A DNA stretch of 64,000 bases from Aestuariibius violaceus (GCF_040779325.2 NZ_JBFONT020000002.1:558001-622000), one strand, 5' to 3'. Shown: positions 43,085 to 51,188, counted from the first letter of the stretch. Notes: a model not told the origin generated them from the letters alone. Numbers and translations are program-made.

Positions 43085-43291
43085 ATGGGCATCGTGAAGA
43101 TCGGCGAGGAGCTGCATCAGGAGGTGCGCAAGGCGAGCGCCGTCATGTGCCGCTCGATCAATGCGCAGGCCGAGTTCTGGATGAAGATCGGGATGCTGGC
43201 GGAAAGCAATCCGGCGCTGTCGTTCAACGAGATCGTGGCGATGCAATTGAAGGCCGCGGATGTCGGCCTCGATACCGTCGACGCCGCCTGA
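43085..43291 (+). CDS. ParD-like antitoxin family protein
   Basis: This is a 68-residue protein of the ParD-like (PF11903-type) family, starting MGIVKIGEELHQEVRKASAVMCRSINAQAEFWMKIG (read as MGIVKIGEELHQEVRKAS, AVMCRSINAQAEFWMKIG). The first part fits a ribbon-helix-helix DNA-binding fold, and the C-terminal part would bind a partner. AGGAGG precedes the ATG, and a perfect palindrome lies just upstream. No RelE/ParE or other toxin gene follows; the next gene, 1 nt away, is a methionine aminopeptidase. Autoregulation is inferred from the operator. Confidence 0.8.
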   Translation: MGIVKIGEELHQEVRKASAVMCRSINAQAEFWMKIGMLAESNPALSFNEIVAMQLKAADVGLDTVDAA

Positions 43292-43292
43292 C

Positions 43293-44072
43293 ATGGTCAA
43301 GACGCCGGACGAGCTCGCCCTGATGCGCAAGTCGGGGCGCCTGCTGGCCAGCGTGTTCGAGATGCTGGACAGGCAGGATCTCTCTGGCATGTCGACCTTG
43401 CAGATCAACGATCTGGTCGAGGCGTTCATCACCATCGATCTGGCCGCCCGTCCTGCGAGCAAGGGCCAGTACGGATTCCAGTTCGTCCTGAACTGTTCGA
43501 TCAATCACGTGGTCTGCCACGGCATTCCGGACCAGGACGAGATCGTCCACGACGGCGATATCATCAACCTCGACATCACGCTGGAAAAGGACGGGTTCAT
43601 CGCGGATTCCAGCAAGACCTATGTGGTCGGGAATGCGTCGGCCGCGGCAAGACGGCTGGTCCGGATCGCCCAGGGCGCCCTCTGGCAGGGGATCAGGCAG
43701 GTGCGCCCGGACGGGCATCTAGGGGATATCGGCCACGCGATCGAGCGCTATGCCAAGCGGCACAATTGTTCCGTTGTGCGCGAGTATTGCGGACACGGGA
43801 TCGGCCGGAGGATGCACGAAAAGCCCAACGTGCTGAACTTCGGTCAGCGGGGAAGTGGTATGCGGTTGCAGGAGGGCATGGTTTTCACGATCGAGCCGAT
43901 GGTCAATCAGGGAAGCCGCAAGGTGAAGACCGAGGAAGATGGGTGGACCGTCGTGACGCAGGACCGAAAGCTCTCGGCCCAGTTCGAACATACGGTCGCG
44001 GTGACCCGGAAGGGGGTCGAGGTGTTGACGTTGCGCACCGATGAGACGCCGATGCTGGAACGGATTGCTTAG
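43293..44072 (+). CDS. map: Type I methionine aminopeptidase (antitoxin-linked paralogue)
   Basis: This 259-residue M24A enzyme removes N-terminal methionine. The five metal ligands are visible: Asp in INLDITLEKDGFIADSS (two Asp), His in CGHGIGRRMHEKP, Glu in MVFTIEPMVN and Glu in SAQFEHTVAVT. The N-terminus, VKTPDELALMRKSGRLLASVF, is standard. It starts 1 nt after the ParD-like gene's stop, so expression is coupled and should follow the palindromic operator. The location suggests it is an accessory copy rather than the housekeeping map, which is inference. Confidence 0.92.
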   Translation: MVKTPDELALMRKSGRLLASVFEMLDRQDLSGMSTLQINDLVEAFITIDLAARPASKGQYGFQFVLNCSINHVVCHGIPDQDEIVHDGDIINLDITLEKDGFIADSSKTYVVGNASAAARRLVRIAQGALWQGIRQVRPDGHLGDIGHAIERYAKRHNCSVVREYCGHGIGRRMHEKPNVLNFGQRGSGMRLQEGMVFTIEPMVNQGSRKVKTEEDGWTVVTQDRKLSAQFEHTVAVTRKGVEVLTLRTDETPMLERIA

Positions 44073-44095
44073 GTCAATGTCCGATCCCGGGGGCG

Positions 44096-44260
44096 TCAGT
44101 AGCCGCCAAAGAGCGATCTGATCCCTGTCAGGATAGGAGGGGCCGCCACGCCAACGCCGGCGCCGAGGCAGAACCGCAGGAGCGGCGCGAGCCGTGGCGG
44201 GATGGCGACGCCGAGAAATCCGCAGACGATCGCGTAGAAGCTGATCGAGAGAGCATCCAT
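44096..44260 (-). CDS. Very small hydrophobic protein (tentative)
   Basis: This is a 54-codon frame: MDALSISFYAIVCGFLGVAI followed by PPRLAPLLRFCLGAGVGVAAPPILTGIRSLFGGY (split here as PPRLAPLLRFCLGAG and VGVAAPPILTGIRSLFGGY). It has two hydrophobic stretches, which would suit a small hairpin membrane protein. The ribosome site is poor. It is kept because it fills the only open gap between map and the orphan gene and has a sensible composition. Confidence 0.35.
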   Translation of the reverse strand: MDALSISFYAIVCGFLGVAIPPRLAPLLRFCLGAGVGVAAPPILTGIRSLFGGY

Positions 44261-44414
44261 GCGCGACGTCTAGCGCTTGTTGAGAATCGGTCTGTAACTC
44301 TTTGTTCGGGATGAAAAAAAGCGGTTCTGCTGGACGTATTTATATCACATGCATTCTGACTTCGAACACAGCTTATCCTGCAGCATCCATCGACCGACAT
44401 CCGGGTCGAAAGCG

Positions 44415-45182
44415 TCAGTCGATGATGGAATAGATGTCGGCGGCGCGTCGTATGATGCGGCGGAGCTGCATCTGAACCCCTTCATAGCTGCACAGAGCGG
44501 ATCTGACTTCTACTTTCACCAGCAGGACATGGAACTCGCTACGGCAGCTCTCGCTGCGAAAGAACCTGTCATAAACCGGCACAATGGCCTCTCTCAGACG
44601 CCCGCGATCCGGCAGGCTAAGATCGGCCATACTGCGGATATCATCCTCCGACGGATAGGACGCGTCCAGAATATCGGCGGTCTCGACGGCGAGGTTCAGA
44701 AAGTCCCTCACCGTCGGGAACGGTCTAGGGCCGTCTTCGGTACCATCCAGTGACCCTCCCGCAAAGTAGGCCTCCCTGGCGATGACATTCAGGACGCAAA
44801 GCTCATACTCTGCCTTAGCTTCCTCGCGGTTGAGATCATCGCAGACATGATGGGGCGTCATCGGAAAAAAGCAGGCATTCACGACGGCGTCGGCCCAGTA
44901 ATGACGACAATTGCTATCGTTGACCTCGCAGGAGGCTCGACCGCGATCGTTCGTGATCGCATCGGCCAGAGCTTGTGCATTGCAAGGGGCGTTTTTCGTC
45001 AGGTCGATGAAGAACGCGTGATCGAGCCCGATGGTGAAAGGCGGGCCAGAGACATAGCGATGCTCCAGGGAGGTGAAAATCTTCTCGGGGGAACTGGTCT
45101 GACCCGATGCTGCAACGGTGAAACAGGCGAGGGCTGTCAGGATAGTGACCGCGCGATACATCTTCGTTGACAGACTTCGCAT
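44415..45182 (-). CDS. Secreted cysteine-rich orphan protein, unknown function
   Basis: This is a product of about 255 residues with a signal peptide (…MYRAVTILTALACFTVAASG) and eight cysteines in the mature part, for example NAPCNAQ, RASCEVNDSNCRH, NACFFPM, HHVCDDL, YELCVLN, SESCRSEF and SALCSYEG. The protein is probably disulfide-bonded and periplasmic or extracellular. No family is recognised. Base composition is visibly poorer in G+C than the neighbours, which suggests recent acquisition. Three in-frame ATGs (45215, 45182, 45161) are possible; the middle is given, but 45161 also leaves a good signal peptide. Confidence 0.65.
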   Translation of the reverse strand: MRSLSTKMYRAVTILTALACFTVAASGQTSSPEKIFTSLEHRYVSGPPFTIGLDHAFFIDLTKNAPCNAQALADAITNDRGRASCEVNDSNCRHYWADAVVNACFFPMTPHHVCDDLNREEAKAEYELCVLNVIAREAYFAGGSLDGTEDGPRPFPTVRDFLNLAVETADILDASYPSEDDIRSMADLSLPDRGRLREAIVPVYDRFFRSESCRSEFHVLLVKVEVRSALCSYEGVQMQLRRIIRRAADIYSIID

Positions 45183-45271
45183 TCTTCGATGGTGGAAAAA
45201 TCGGGGGCTTGTCATGGAAAGTCTCTAAGAAAAGGGCCTTCTATAAATGCATTTGAGAGAGGCCGAGACCG

Positions 45272-46384
45272 TCAATAGGGCCCGTCTTCCAAAACGCCAT
45301 CCGCGGACATCTGGGCGTAGAGCAACCCTTCGCGCAGGCCGCGGTCGGCAACCGACAGGCGGTCGGTCGGCCAGAGGCGCATGAGCGCCTGCAGGATTGC
45401 GGCGCCGGACATGATCAGCGCCTGGCGGTCGCGGCCGATCCGGGGGTCGGCGCGGCGGCCGGCGGGGCCGAGGGCGAGGTAGTTCGAGATCACCGCGTCG
45501 ATCTGGTCGGACGTCATGCGCAGCCCGTCGACCTTCGTGCGGTCATAGCGGCGCAGGCCCAGGTGAGAGGCGGCGACCGTGGTGACGGTGCCCGAGGTGC
45601 CGATGATCTGGAACCCCTCGCGCACGGGTTCGTCGGCATAGGGGGCGAAATCGGCCAGCTTTTCCTCGAAATACCAGCTCATCAGCGCGAAACGGGCCGT
45701 GTCGTCCTCGACATCCGAGAACTGGTCGCGGAGCGTGGCGACCCCGAGCGGTACGGAGATCCAGTCGACCACCTTGGCCGCCGGGAACGGCCCGGGATCT
45801 TGGCGGAACCCGGAATGCAGCCGCATGATCGCACGCGGCCGGTCGGCGCGGGGCACCTTGGTGAGGTCGATCCAGACAAGCTCGGTCGAGCCGCCGCCGA
45901 TATCGACGACCAGGAGTTGCTCTGTCTTGGTCGAGACGAGCGGCGCGCAGGAGATAACGGCAAGCCGCGCCTCCTCCTCCGGCACGATGATCTCAAGCGG
46001 CAGGCCCGTCTCGCGCCTGACCTGGTTGACGAACTGGTCGGCGTTAAGCGCGCGGCGGCAGGCCTCGGTCGCCACCAACCGCATCCGGCCCACCTTGTGG
46101 CGGTTGATCTTCTGGCGGCAGATCCGCATCGCGCTGATCGTGCGGTTCATCGAATTGCGGCTCAGCCGGTTCGACCCTTCCAGCCCGACACCAAGCTGGA
46201 CGTTCTTGGAAAAGCTGTCGATGACGTGGAACTGGCTGCCCTTCGGCTGTGCGATCAGCATGCGGCAACTGTTCGTGCCGAGATCTAACGCAGCGTAAAG
46301 CGCGTTAGGGTCTGGTTTCTGCGGCGCGGGGCTTTCGACCGCCTTCGGGAATGCGCCCGCACCGTCGGGACGCCTGGGCGCCAT
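45272..46384 (-). CDS. Ppx/GppA family phosphatase
   Basis: This is a 370-residue exopolyphosphatase/guanosine-pentaphosphate phosphatase of the ASKHA fold. It shows YAALDLGTNSCRMLI (phosphate-1), VPEEEARLAV (catalytic Glu region), VVDIGGGSTELVW (phosphate-2) and GTSGTVTTVA (adenosine/substrate loop). It hydrolyses polyphosphate or pppGpp and so links to the stringent response. The long HD C-terminal domain of E. coli Ppx is absent. The ATG at 46384 has GGAGG 7 nt upstream. It is divergent from the one-carbon cluster across 238 bp. Confidence 0.92.
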   Translation of the reverse strand: MAPRRPDGAGAFPKAVESPAPQKPDPNALYAALDLGTNSCRMLIAQPKGSQFHVIDSFSKNVQLGVGLEGSNRLSRNSMNRTISAMRICRQKINRHKVGRMRLVATEACRRALNADQFVNQVRRETGLPLEIIVPEEEARLAVISCAPLVSTKTEQLLVVDIGGGSTELVWIDLTKVPRADRPRAIMRLHSGFRQDPGPFPAAKVVDWISVPLGVATLRDQFSDVEDDTARFALMSWYFEEKLADFAPYADEPVREGFQIIGTSGTVTTVAASHLGLRRYDRTKVDGLRMTSDQIDAVISNYLALGPAGRRADPRIGRDRQALIMSGAAILQALMRLWPTDRLSVADRGLREGLLYAQMSADGVLEDGPY

Positions 46385-46622
46385 CTTCACGCCCTCCAAT
46401 TCGAGTTGTCTTAACACTAGGTGAGGGTTGGTCCCCGATCAAGCGCCGCGATGGCCGGATTCACGATCGTCATGCGGAGATTTCATCTGCGGGTCCGTGG
46501 ACGCGGGCAAGGGGGGATGGCATCTGGGGAGGCGCAGGTCGCTCTGCGACGGCGCCGCGTCGAAATCGGACCATGCAGCAGCCGGACGCACGCGTAGACA
46601 GGACGGACGGAGAAGGAGAATC

Positions 46623-46931
46623 ATGACCGATATCACCGTGGTCTACTGGCGCGACATCCCGGCGCAGGTGATTGCTGGCGGCGGTCGGCGCGGCGCGAAA
46701 GTGCAGCTGTCCGAACGGTTCGAGCAGGCAATCGACCGGGCCGCGATGAAAAGCGGGGCCGCGGGAACGGACGATTACCTTTCCGAATGGCGAAAGGCGC
46801 CCGGTGCGCCCGAGGAGGGTGCGGGGGACGATGCCGCCGCAGCCGCCGCGGCGCGGATCGAGGCGGCTTACGATAAGGACCGGTTGCGCGCCCTGATCGA
46901 GGCAGGCGGCTGGGAGCACGCGGCAGAGTGA
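46623..46931 (+). CDS. 'Virulence factor' family small protein (one-carbon cluster member)
   Basis: This is a 102-residue protein starting MTDITVVYWRDIPAQVIAGGGRRGAKVQL (split as MTDITVVYWRDIPAQ and VIAGGGRRGAKVQL). It belongs to the short family named 'virulence factor' in databases, for which no role is proven. A C-terminal helix carries RLRALIEAGGWEHAAE. AGAAGGAG precedes the ATG. It heads an operon with a methylenetetrahydrofolate reductase-like gene and a methyltetrahydrofolate methyltransferase, an association known in Rhodobacterales, so a role in corrinoid-linked C1 transfer is more likely than virulence. Confidence 0.82.
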   Translation: MTDITVVYWRDIPAQVIAGGGRRGAKVQLSERFEQAIDRAAMKSGAAGTDDYLSEWRKAPGAPEEGAGDDAAAAAAARIEAAYDKDRLRALIEAGGWEHAAE

Positions 46932-46941
46932 GGTGCGGCTG

Positions 46942-47865
46942 ATGAGTTTCCTGAAGTTTCGCAAGACGGCGGCGGTGCCTGCCCCTGCCCCGGACGTGGT
47001 GGCCGCGTTCGTTCAGGGCTACTCGATCGAGGTCATGCCCCGGACGGCAGCCAAGGTCGAGAGCTTCGCCGAGATCCTGCCGGTCGGCACCCGCGTCTAC
47101 ATCGCCCATCTGGAAGGCACCCCGATCGAGGAAATGGTCGCGACCGCCGCACGGATCGCGGGCGAAGGCTTTCCCGTGATGCCGCATTTCCCGGCGCGGA
47201 TCATCCCCGACCGGGCGACGCTGGCCGACTGGATCGCGCGCTATCAGGGCGAGGCCGGAGTGGATCAGGCACTGGTGCTGGCGGGCGGGATCGGCGGCGC
47301 GATCGGGGAATTCGACAACTCGATGCAGCTTCTGGACAGCGGCCTCTTCGACAAGGCGGGTTTCAAGCGGCTGCATGTGGCGGGCCACCCGGAGGGGAAC
47401 AAGGATATCGACCCCGATGGCGGGCTGCACAACGTCTCGGAAGCTTTGCGCTGGAAGCAGGGCTTTTCCGAGCGCACCGATGCCGAAATGGCGATCACCA
47501 CCCAGTTCTGCTTCGAACCCGGCCCGGTGATCCAATGGGCCGAGGGTCTGCGCGAGGCCGGGATCGCCCTGCCCGTCCATATCGGCGTGGCGGGGCCCGC
47601 CAAGCTGCAGACGCTGATCAAGTTCGCCATCGCCTGCGGCGTGGGCCCGTCCCTGTCGGTTCTGCAGCGGCGGGCGGCGGACGTGACGAAGCTGCTGACG
47701 CCGTATGAGCCGACGGATTTCGTGGCGGCCCTGGCCGCCCACCGGCAGGCCCATCCGGATTTCGCGATCACGAACCTTCACCTTTTTCCGCTGGGCGGCA
47801 TCCGCGCCAGCACTGACTGGGCGGCCGCACATGGTGCCGCGCCCCAAAAAGCGAGCAGCCCATGA
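46942..47865 (+). CDS. Methylenetetrahydrofolate reductase family protein
   Basis: This is a 307-residue TIM-barrel flavoprotein of the MetF family, which interconverts 5,10-methylene- and 5-methyl-tetrahydrofolate. Signs are YSIEVMPRTAAKVESFAEIL, HFPARIIPDRATLADW, LVLAGGIGG (where MetF has LRGD-like residues) and ITTQFCFEPGPVIQWAEG. It is divergent from classical MetF and probably serves a dedicated C1 route. It overlaps the downstream methyltransferase by 4 bp (ATGA). The ATG at 46942 was chosen over a GTG at 46933. Confidence 0.85.
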   Translation: MSFLKFRKTAAVPAPAPDVVAAFVQGYSIEVMPRTAAKVESFAEILPVGTRVYIAHLEGTPIEEMVATAARIAGEGFPVMPHFPARIIPDRATLADWIARYQGEAGVDQALVLAGGIGGAIGEFDNSMQLLDSGLFDKAGFKRLHVAGHPEGNKDIDPDGGLHNVSEALRWKQGFSERTDAEMAITTQFCFEPGPVIQWAEGLREAGIALPVHIGVAGPAKLQTLIKFAIACGVGPSLSVLQRRAADVTKLLTPYEPTDFVAALAAHRQAHPDFAITNLHLFPLGGIRASTDWAAAHGAAPQKASSP

Positions 47866-48842
47866 CCAGAACGATCGTCGAGTCCAAATCCAAAACCGCC
47901 GTGATCGGCTTTGACGAGCCGTTCTGCGTCATCGGCGAGCGGATCAATCCGACCGGACGCAAGAAGCTGGCGGCGGAGCTGGAGGTGGGCGATTTCTCGA
48001 CGGTCGAACGGGACGCGCTGGAGCAGGTGGCCTGCGGCGCGATGGTACTCGACGTGAATTCCGGGGCCGTCTTCAAGAACAAGATGGCCGAGGATCCGCG
48101 CTATGCGGACAACAACTTTGTCGAGCCGCCGCTGATGCGGGATCTGATCGCGCTGGTGCAGAAGACGGTCGATGTGCCGCTCTGCATCGACTCAAGCGTG
48201 CCTGCCGCCTTGGAAGCCGGTCTTGAGGCTTGCGAAGGGCGGCCGCTGCTGAACTCCGTGACGGGCGAGGAGGAGCGGCTGGAGAAGATCCTACCGCTGG
48301 TCAAGAAATACAATGTGCCCGTCGTCGCGATCTCGAACGACGACGAAGGGATCAGCGAGGATCCCGAGGTTCGGTTCGCGGTGGCCAAGAAGATCGTCGA
48401 GCGGGCGGCGGATTTCGGGATCCCAGCGCATGACATCGTGGTCGATCCGCTGGTGATGCCCGTGGGCGCGATGGGAACGGCCGGACGGCAGGTCTTTGCG
48501 CTGGTCAAGCAGCTGCGGGAAGAGCTGGAGGTCAACACGACCTGCGGCGCGTCTAACATCTCGTTCGGGCTGCCGCATCGGCACGGGATCAATTCCGCCT
48601 TCCTGTCGATGGCGATCGGGGCCGGGATGACCAGCGCGATCATGAACCCGGTGCGGTCGGTTGAGATGGAGGCGGTGAACGCAGCCAACTACCTAATGAA
48701 TCGCGATCCGGGCGGTGCGTCCTGGATCGGCTTTTCCCGGGTTCTCGACAAGGTGGGCGAAGGGGTACCGTTTCCCGAGGCGGCGCAGGCGGCCTCTGCG
48801 GGGGGCACGCGGCGGGATGGGCGGCGGCGCAGGCGGGCTTAA
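47862..48842 (+). CDS. Methyltetrahydrofolate:corrinoid methyltransferase (pterin-binding domain)
   Basis: This is a 326-residue protein of the DHPS-like pterin-binding fold, as in MetH and the CFeSP MeTr. It shows VIGERINPTGRKKLAAEL, GAMVLDVNSG, PLCIDSSVPAALEAGL, PLLNSVTGEEERLEKIL and TCGASNISFGLPHR. It would move a methyl group between tetrahydrofolate and a corrinoid protein. The C-terminus (about 305-326) is a basic low-complexity tail, GTRRDGRRRRRA. Neither the corrinoid protein nor a trimethylamine-methyltransferase-like partner is encoded nearby, so they must be elsewhere. Confidence 0.9.
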   Translation: MTRTIVESKSKTAVIGFDEPFCVIGERINPTGRKKLAAELEVGDFSTVERDALEQVACGAMVLDVNSGAVFKNKMAEDPRYADNNFVEPPLMRDLIALVQKTVDVPLCIDSSVPAALEAGLEACEGRPLLNSVTGEEERLEKILPLVKKYNVPVVAISNDDEGISEDPEVRFAVAKKIVERAADFGIPAHDIVVDPLVMPVGAMGTAGRQVFALVKQLREELEVNTTCGASNISFGLPHRHGINSAFLSMAIGAGMTSAIMNPVRSVEMEAVNAANYLMNRDPGGASWIGFSRVLDKVGEGVPFPEAAQAASAGGTRRDGRRRRRA

Positions 48843-48876
48843 GGAAGCGCTAACCAGGGCGCGCTATGCCGGGGGC

Positions 48877-49107
48877 ATGAAGAACCTCACGCGCAAGCCG
48901 GTCGGGCAGGATTGGCTCGATCAGATCTTTTGCAGTCAGTCGGCGCTGCGGGGCGGCGCCGTCCGGCGGCGCAAGGCGGATGTGCTGCGCGAGGTCGGGC
49001 TGGATCGACTCGAGCTTGAGGTGCGCAGGCGCGGGTTCCACATGGTCGATTGCGGCACCGACCTTGTCATCAGTTGCTCGGGGACACCGCTGCGCATCAT
49101 TTATTGA
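48877..49107 (+). CDS. Small conserved-type protein at the end of the one-carbon operon
   Basis: This is a 76-residue product (MKNLTRKPVGQDWLDQIFCS… ending GFHMVDCGTDLVISCSGTPLRIIY). It has three cysteines and a basic middle (GGAVRRRKADVLREVG). Similar short proteins at this place are sometimes labelled 'phosphoribosylanthranilate isomerase', but it is far too short for that enzyme and no barrel motif is present. It starts 35 nt after the methyltransferase and ends 6 nt before the triple palindrome array. Confidence 0.65.
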   Translation: MKNLTRKPVGQDWLDQIFCSQSALRGGAVRRRKADVLREVGLDRLELEVRRRGFHMVDCGTDLVISCSGTPLRIIY

Positions 49108-49112
49108 GGGAA

Positions 49113-49190
49113 CAAAACCTTCTAGAAGGTTTTGAGAAGACAGAATTTTCTAGAAAATTCTGCACTTGCAAATTCTTCTAGAAGAATTTG
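49113..49190. repeat. Array of three 22-bp perfect palindromes at 28-bp period
   Basis: Palindromes at 49113-49134, 49141-49162 and 49169-49190 have arms CAAAACC/GGTTTTG, CAGAATT/AATTCTG and CAAATTC/GAATTTG. The centre of all three contains TTCTAGAA. Spacers are 6 bp (AGAAGA, CACTTG) and centres are exactly 28 bp apart. The array sits between the ends of convergent genes. Each could fold as a 9-bp hairpin with loop CTAG on either strand, so bidirectional termination is the simplest reading. Confidence 0.9.
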
Positions 49191-49197
49191 GGCCGCC

Positions 49198-49647
49198 CTA
49201 CCGTTTACGCTCCCACCGGCCGCTTTCCTGCGACCAGTATTGCGCTTCGACCCCCGCTTCGGTGAGGCCGCGCCATTGCGTGCGGGCGCGTTCCAGCGCG
49301 GCGCCGTCGGTGCCGTCGAAAAGGATACAGACCCGCTCCATCCCGGCGCAGTCGTCGGCCGTGATCTCCGTGCCGCCCACCCCCATCAGGCAGCGCGCGC
49401 CGTTGGCCGACGCGTCGCCCGCGGTCAGCAGCACCGGCTGGTCGGCATCGTGCGGACCACCAGCAATGCCGTGGGCGAGAAAGCCATCATCGGGCCCGCG
49501 CCACAGCGCGTCGTCGAGGCCGCTGAGCGCCTCTTCCGGCGCGCGGACCGCCACCCGCCAGCCCGCCGCCAGCGCCCGTTCGACCAGTTGCGGCAGCGCG
49601 GCTTCGACCGGCTGGCGCGTCAGGTGATAGAAGTAGGCTGCGCCCAC
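49198..49647 (-). CDS. holC: DNA polymerase III subunit chi
   Basis: This is a 149-residue clamp-loader accessory protein that contacts SSB. It shows AAYFYHLTRQPVEAALPQLVE, ALAAGWRVAVRAP, the WRGPDDGFLAHG segment and QPVLLTAGD, as in HolC proteins (first segment read as AAYFYHLTRQPVEA and ALPQLVE). The GTG start lies 1 nt after the pepA stop. The pepA-holC pair is a widespread arrangement. Confidence 0.93.
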   Translation of the reverse strand: MGAAYFYHLTRQPVEAALPQLVERALAAGWRVAVRAPEEALSGLDDALWRGPDDGFLAHGIAGGPHDADQPVLLTAGDASANGARCLMGVGGTEITADDCAGMERVCILFDGTDGAALERARTQWRGLTEAGVEAQYWSQESGRWERKR

Positions 49648-49648
49648 C

Positions 49649-51109
49649 TCACGCCTCGAACCGGTCCGCGATCAGCCGGTCGAGCGCGAGCACGCCCCAG
49701 CCGCTTGCCCCCTTCGGCGCAAGCACGGTGCCGTCGCTGCGGCTGGCCACGCCCGCGATGTCGATATGCATCCAGGGCGTGTCGTCTTTGACGAACCGCT
49801 GGAGGAACTGGGCTGCGGTGATCGAACCGGCCGGGCGGCCGCCCACGTTCTTCATGTCGGCGATCCGGCTTTTCAGCTGATCATCGTAGGCTTTGCCAAG
49901 CGGCATGCGCCAGGCGCCCTCGCCTTCGGTTTCCGCCGCCTTGAGAAAGGCGCCCGCCAGATCGTCGTCATTGGCGAAGATGCCCGCCTTTTCGTGGCCC
50001 AGCCCGATGATGATCGCACCGGTCAGCGTGGCGAGGTCGATCATCGCGGCGGGTTCGAACCGGTCCTGCGCGTACCACATGACATCGGCCAGAACGAGGC
50101 GACCTTCGGCATCGGTGTTGATGATCTCGACGGTGTCGCCCTTCATCGAGGTCACCACGTCACCGGGACGGGTCGCGGTGCCGGACGGCATGTTTTCGAC
50201 CAGCCCGACCAGCCCCACGACATTCGCCTTGGCCTTGCGGCCTGCCAGCGCCTTCATCACGCCGACGACGGTGCCGGCACCGCCCATGTCCATGGTCATG
50301 TCTTCCATGCCCTGCGCGGGCTTCAGGCTGATCCCGCCGGTGTCGAAGACGACGCCCTTGCCGACCAGGACGAGGGGCTTGGCGTCGCCGCCGTTCTCCC
50401 ACCGGATTACGCCGACCTTGGACGGCGCGGCAGAGCCCTGCCCGACGCTGAGGAGCAGGTTCATGCCAAGTTCGCGCAGCCGGTCCTCTTCGATGATCTC
50501 GATCTTGAGGCCGTCGTCGGACATCGCTTCGATCCGGGAGGCGAAATCGGTGGTCGTCAGGACGTTGGCCGGTTCGTTGACAAGATCGCGGGTCAGGAAG
50601 ATGCCGTCGGCCAGGGCCCCGGCCCGGGTGAGGTCGACGGTTTCGGGGCGGGAATGCATCAGGATCATCTCGGGCCGGGGCTCGCCCTGATCGGACTTGC
50701 GGGCCTTGAATTCGTAGTCGCGCAGCATCAGGCCAAGTGCCAGGTCTTCCCCCTGTTTCAGCGCATGGGCGAGAACCAGAAGTGCCGCATCCCCGCGGGA
50801 GGCTGCGATGGAGGCGCCAGCCTTGCGCGCGGCGTCGCGATCGGCCTTGGGGTCGAGTTTCGCGACGATCACCGCCTCCGCTTCCAGACCCTGCGGAAAG
50901 GACAGGGTCGTGGCGTCGCCCTCTTTCATCTTCTCGAAGGATTTGCTGTCGGCGAGCCGCTTGAGCGCGCCCTTCATCTTGCTGTCGATGCGGCGGGCAC
51001 TGGGCGACAACGCCCCATCGGTGCCCATCAGAACCGCTATCCGGCCGGCGCGCGCCTCCAATCCGTCAAGGTCTGTCTCAAGCAGTTGGAAGGGGGCGCG
51101 ATCGGTCAT
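49649..51109 (-). CDS. pepA: Leucyl aminopeptidase (M17)
   Basis: This is a 486-residue cytosolic aminopeptidase with two metal ions. The C-terminal catalytic domain shows LVGKGVVFDTGGISLKP (catalytic Lys and Asp ligands), MTMDMGGAGTVVGVM (Asp), the M17 signature NTDAEGRLVLAD (Asp, Glu and catalytic Arg) and TLTGAIIIGLG. The N-terminal domain (about 1-170) is more variable as usual. The ATG at 51109 has AGGAG with a 6-nt spacer. It is divergent from lptF with 79 bp between starts. Confidence 0.96.
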   Translation of the reverse strand: MTDRAPFQLLETDLDGLEARAGRIAVLMGTDGALSPSARRIDSKMKGALKRLADSKSFEKMKEGDATTLSFPQGLEAEAVIVAKLDPKADRDAARKAGASIAASRGDAALLVLAHALKQGEDLALGLMLRDYEFKARKSDQGEPRPEMILMHSRPETVDLTRAGALADGIFLTRDLVNEPANVLTTTDFASRIEAMSDDGLKIEIIEEDRLRELGMNLLLSVGQGSAAPSKVGVIRWENGGDAKPLVLVGKGVVFDTGGISLKPAQGMEDMTMDMGGAGTVVGVMKALAGRKAKANVVGLVGLVENMPSGTATRPGDVVTSMKGDTVEIINTDAEGRLVLADVMWYAQDRFEPAAMIDLATLTGAIIIGLGHEKAGIFANDDDLAGAFLKAAETEGEGAWRMPLGKAYDDQLKSRIADMKNVGGRPAGSITAAQFLQRFVKDDTPWMHIDIAGVASRSDGTVLAPKGASGWGVLALDRLIADRFEA

Positions 51110-51188
51110 GGGAGGCTCCTGTGGAGTGGACATCATCCGTCCGTCCCGATTAGCCGCTTGCCGCGCCGGTCCGCAATAGCGGTTCACC

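Noticed and set aside
39889..45258. Shared 13-mer AATGCATTTGAGA at 39889 and 45246
   Set aside because: Identical 13-mers are expected by chance in a window of this size and the flanks do not align.
49113..49190. Possible minimal CRISPR array
   Set aside because: The repeat units have different arms and the spacers are only 6 bp; no cas genes are present. It is a palindrome array, not CRISPR.
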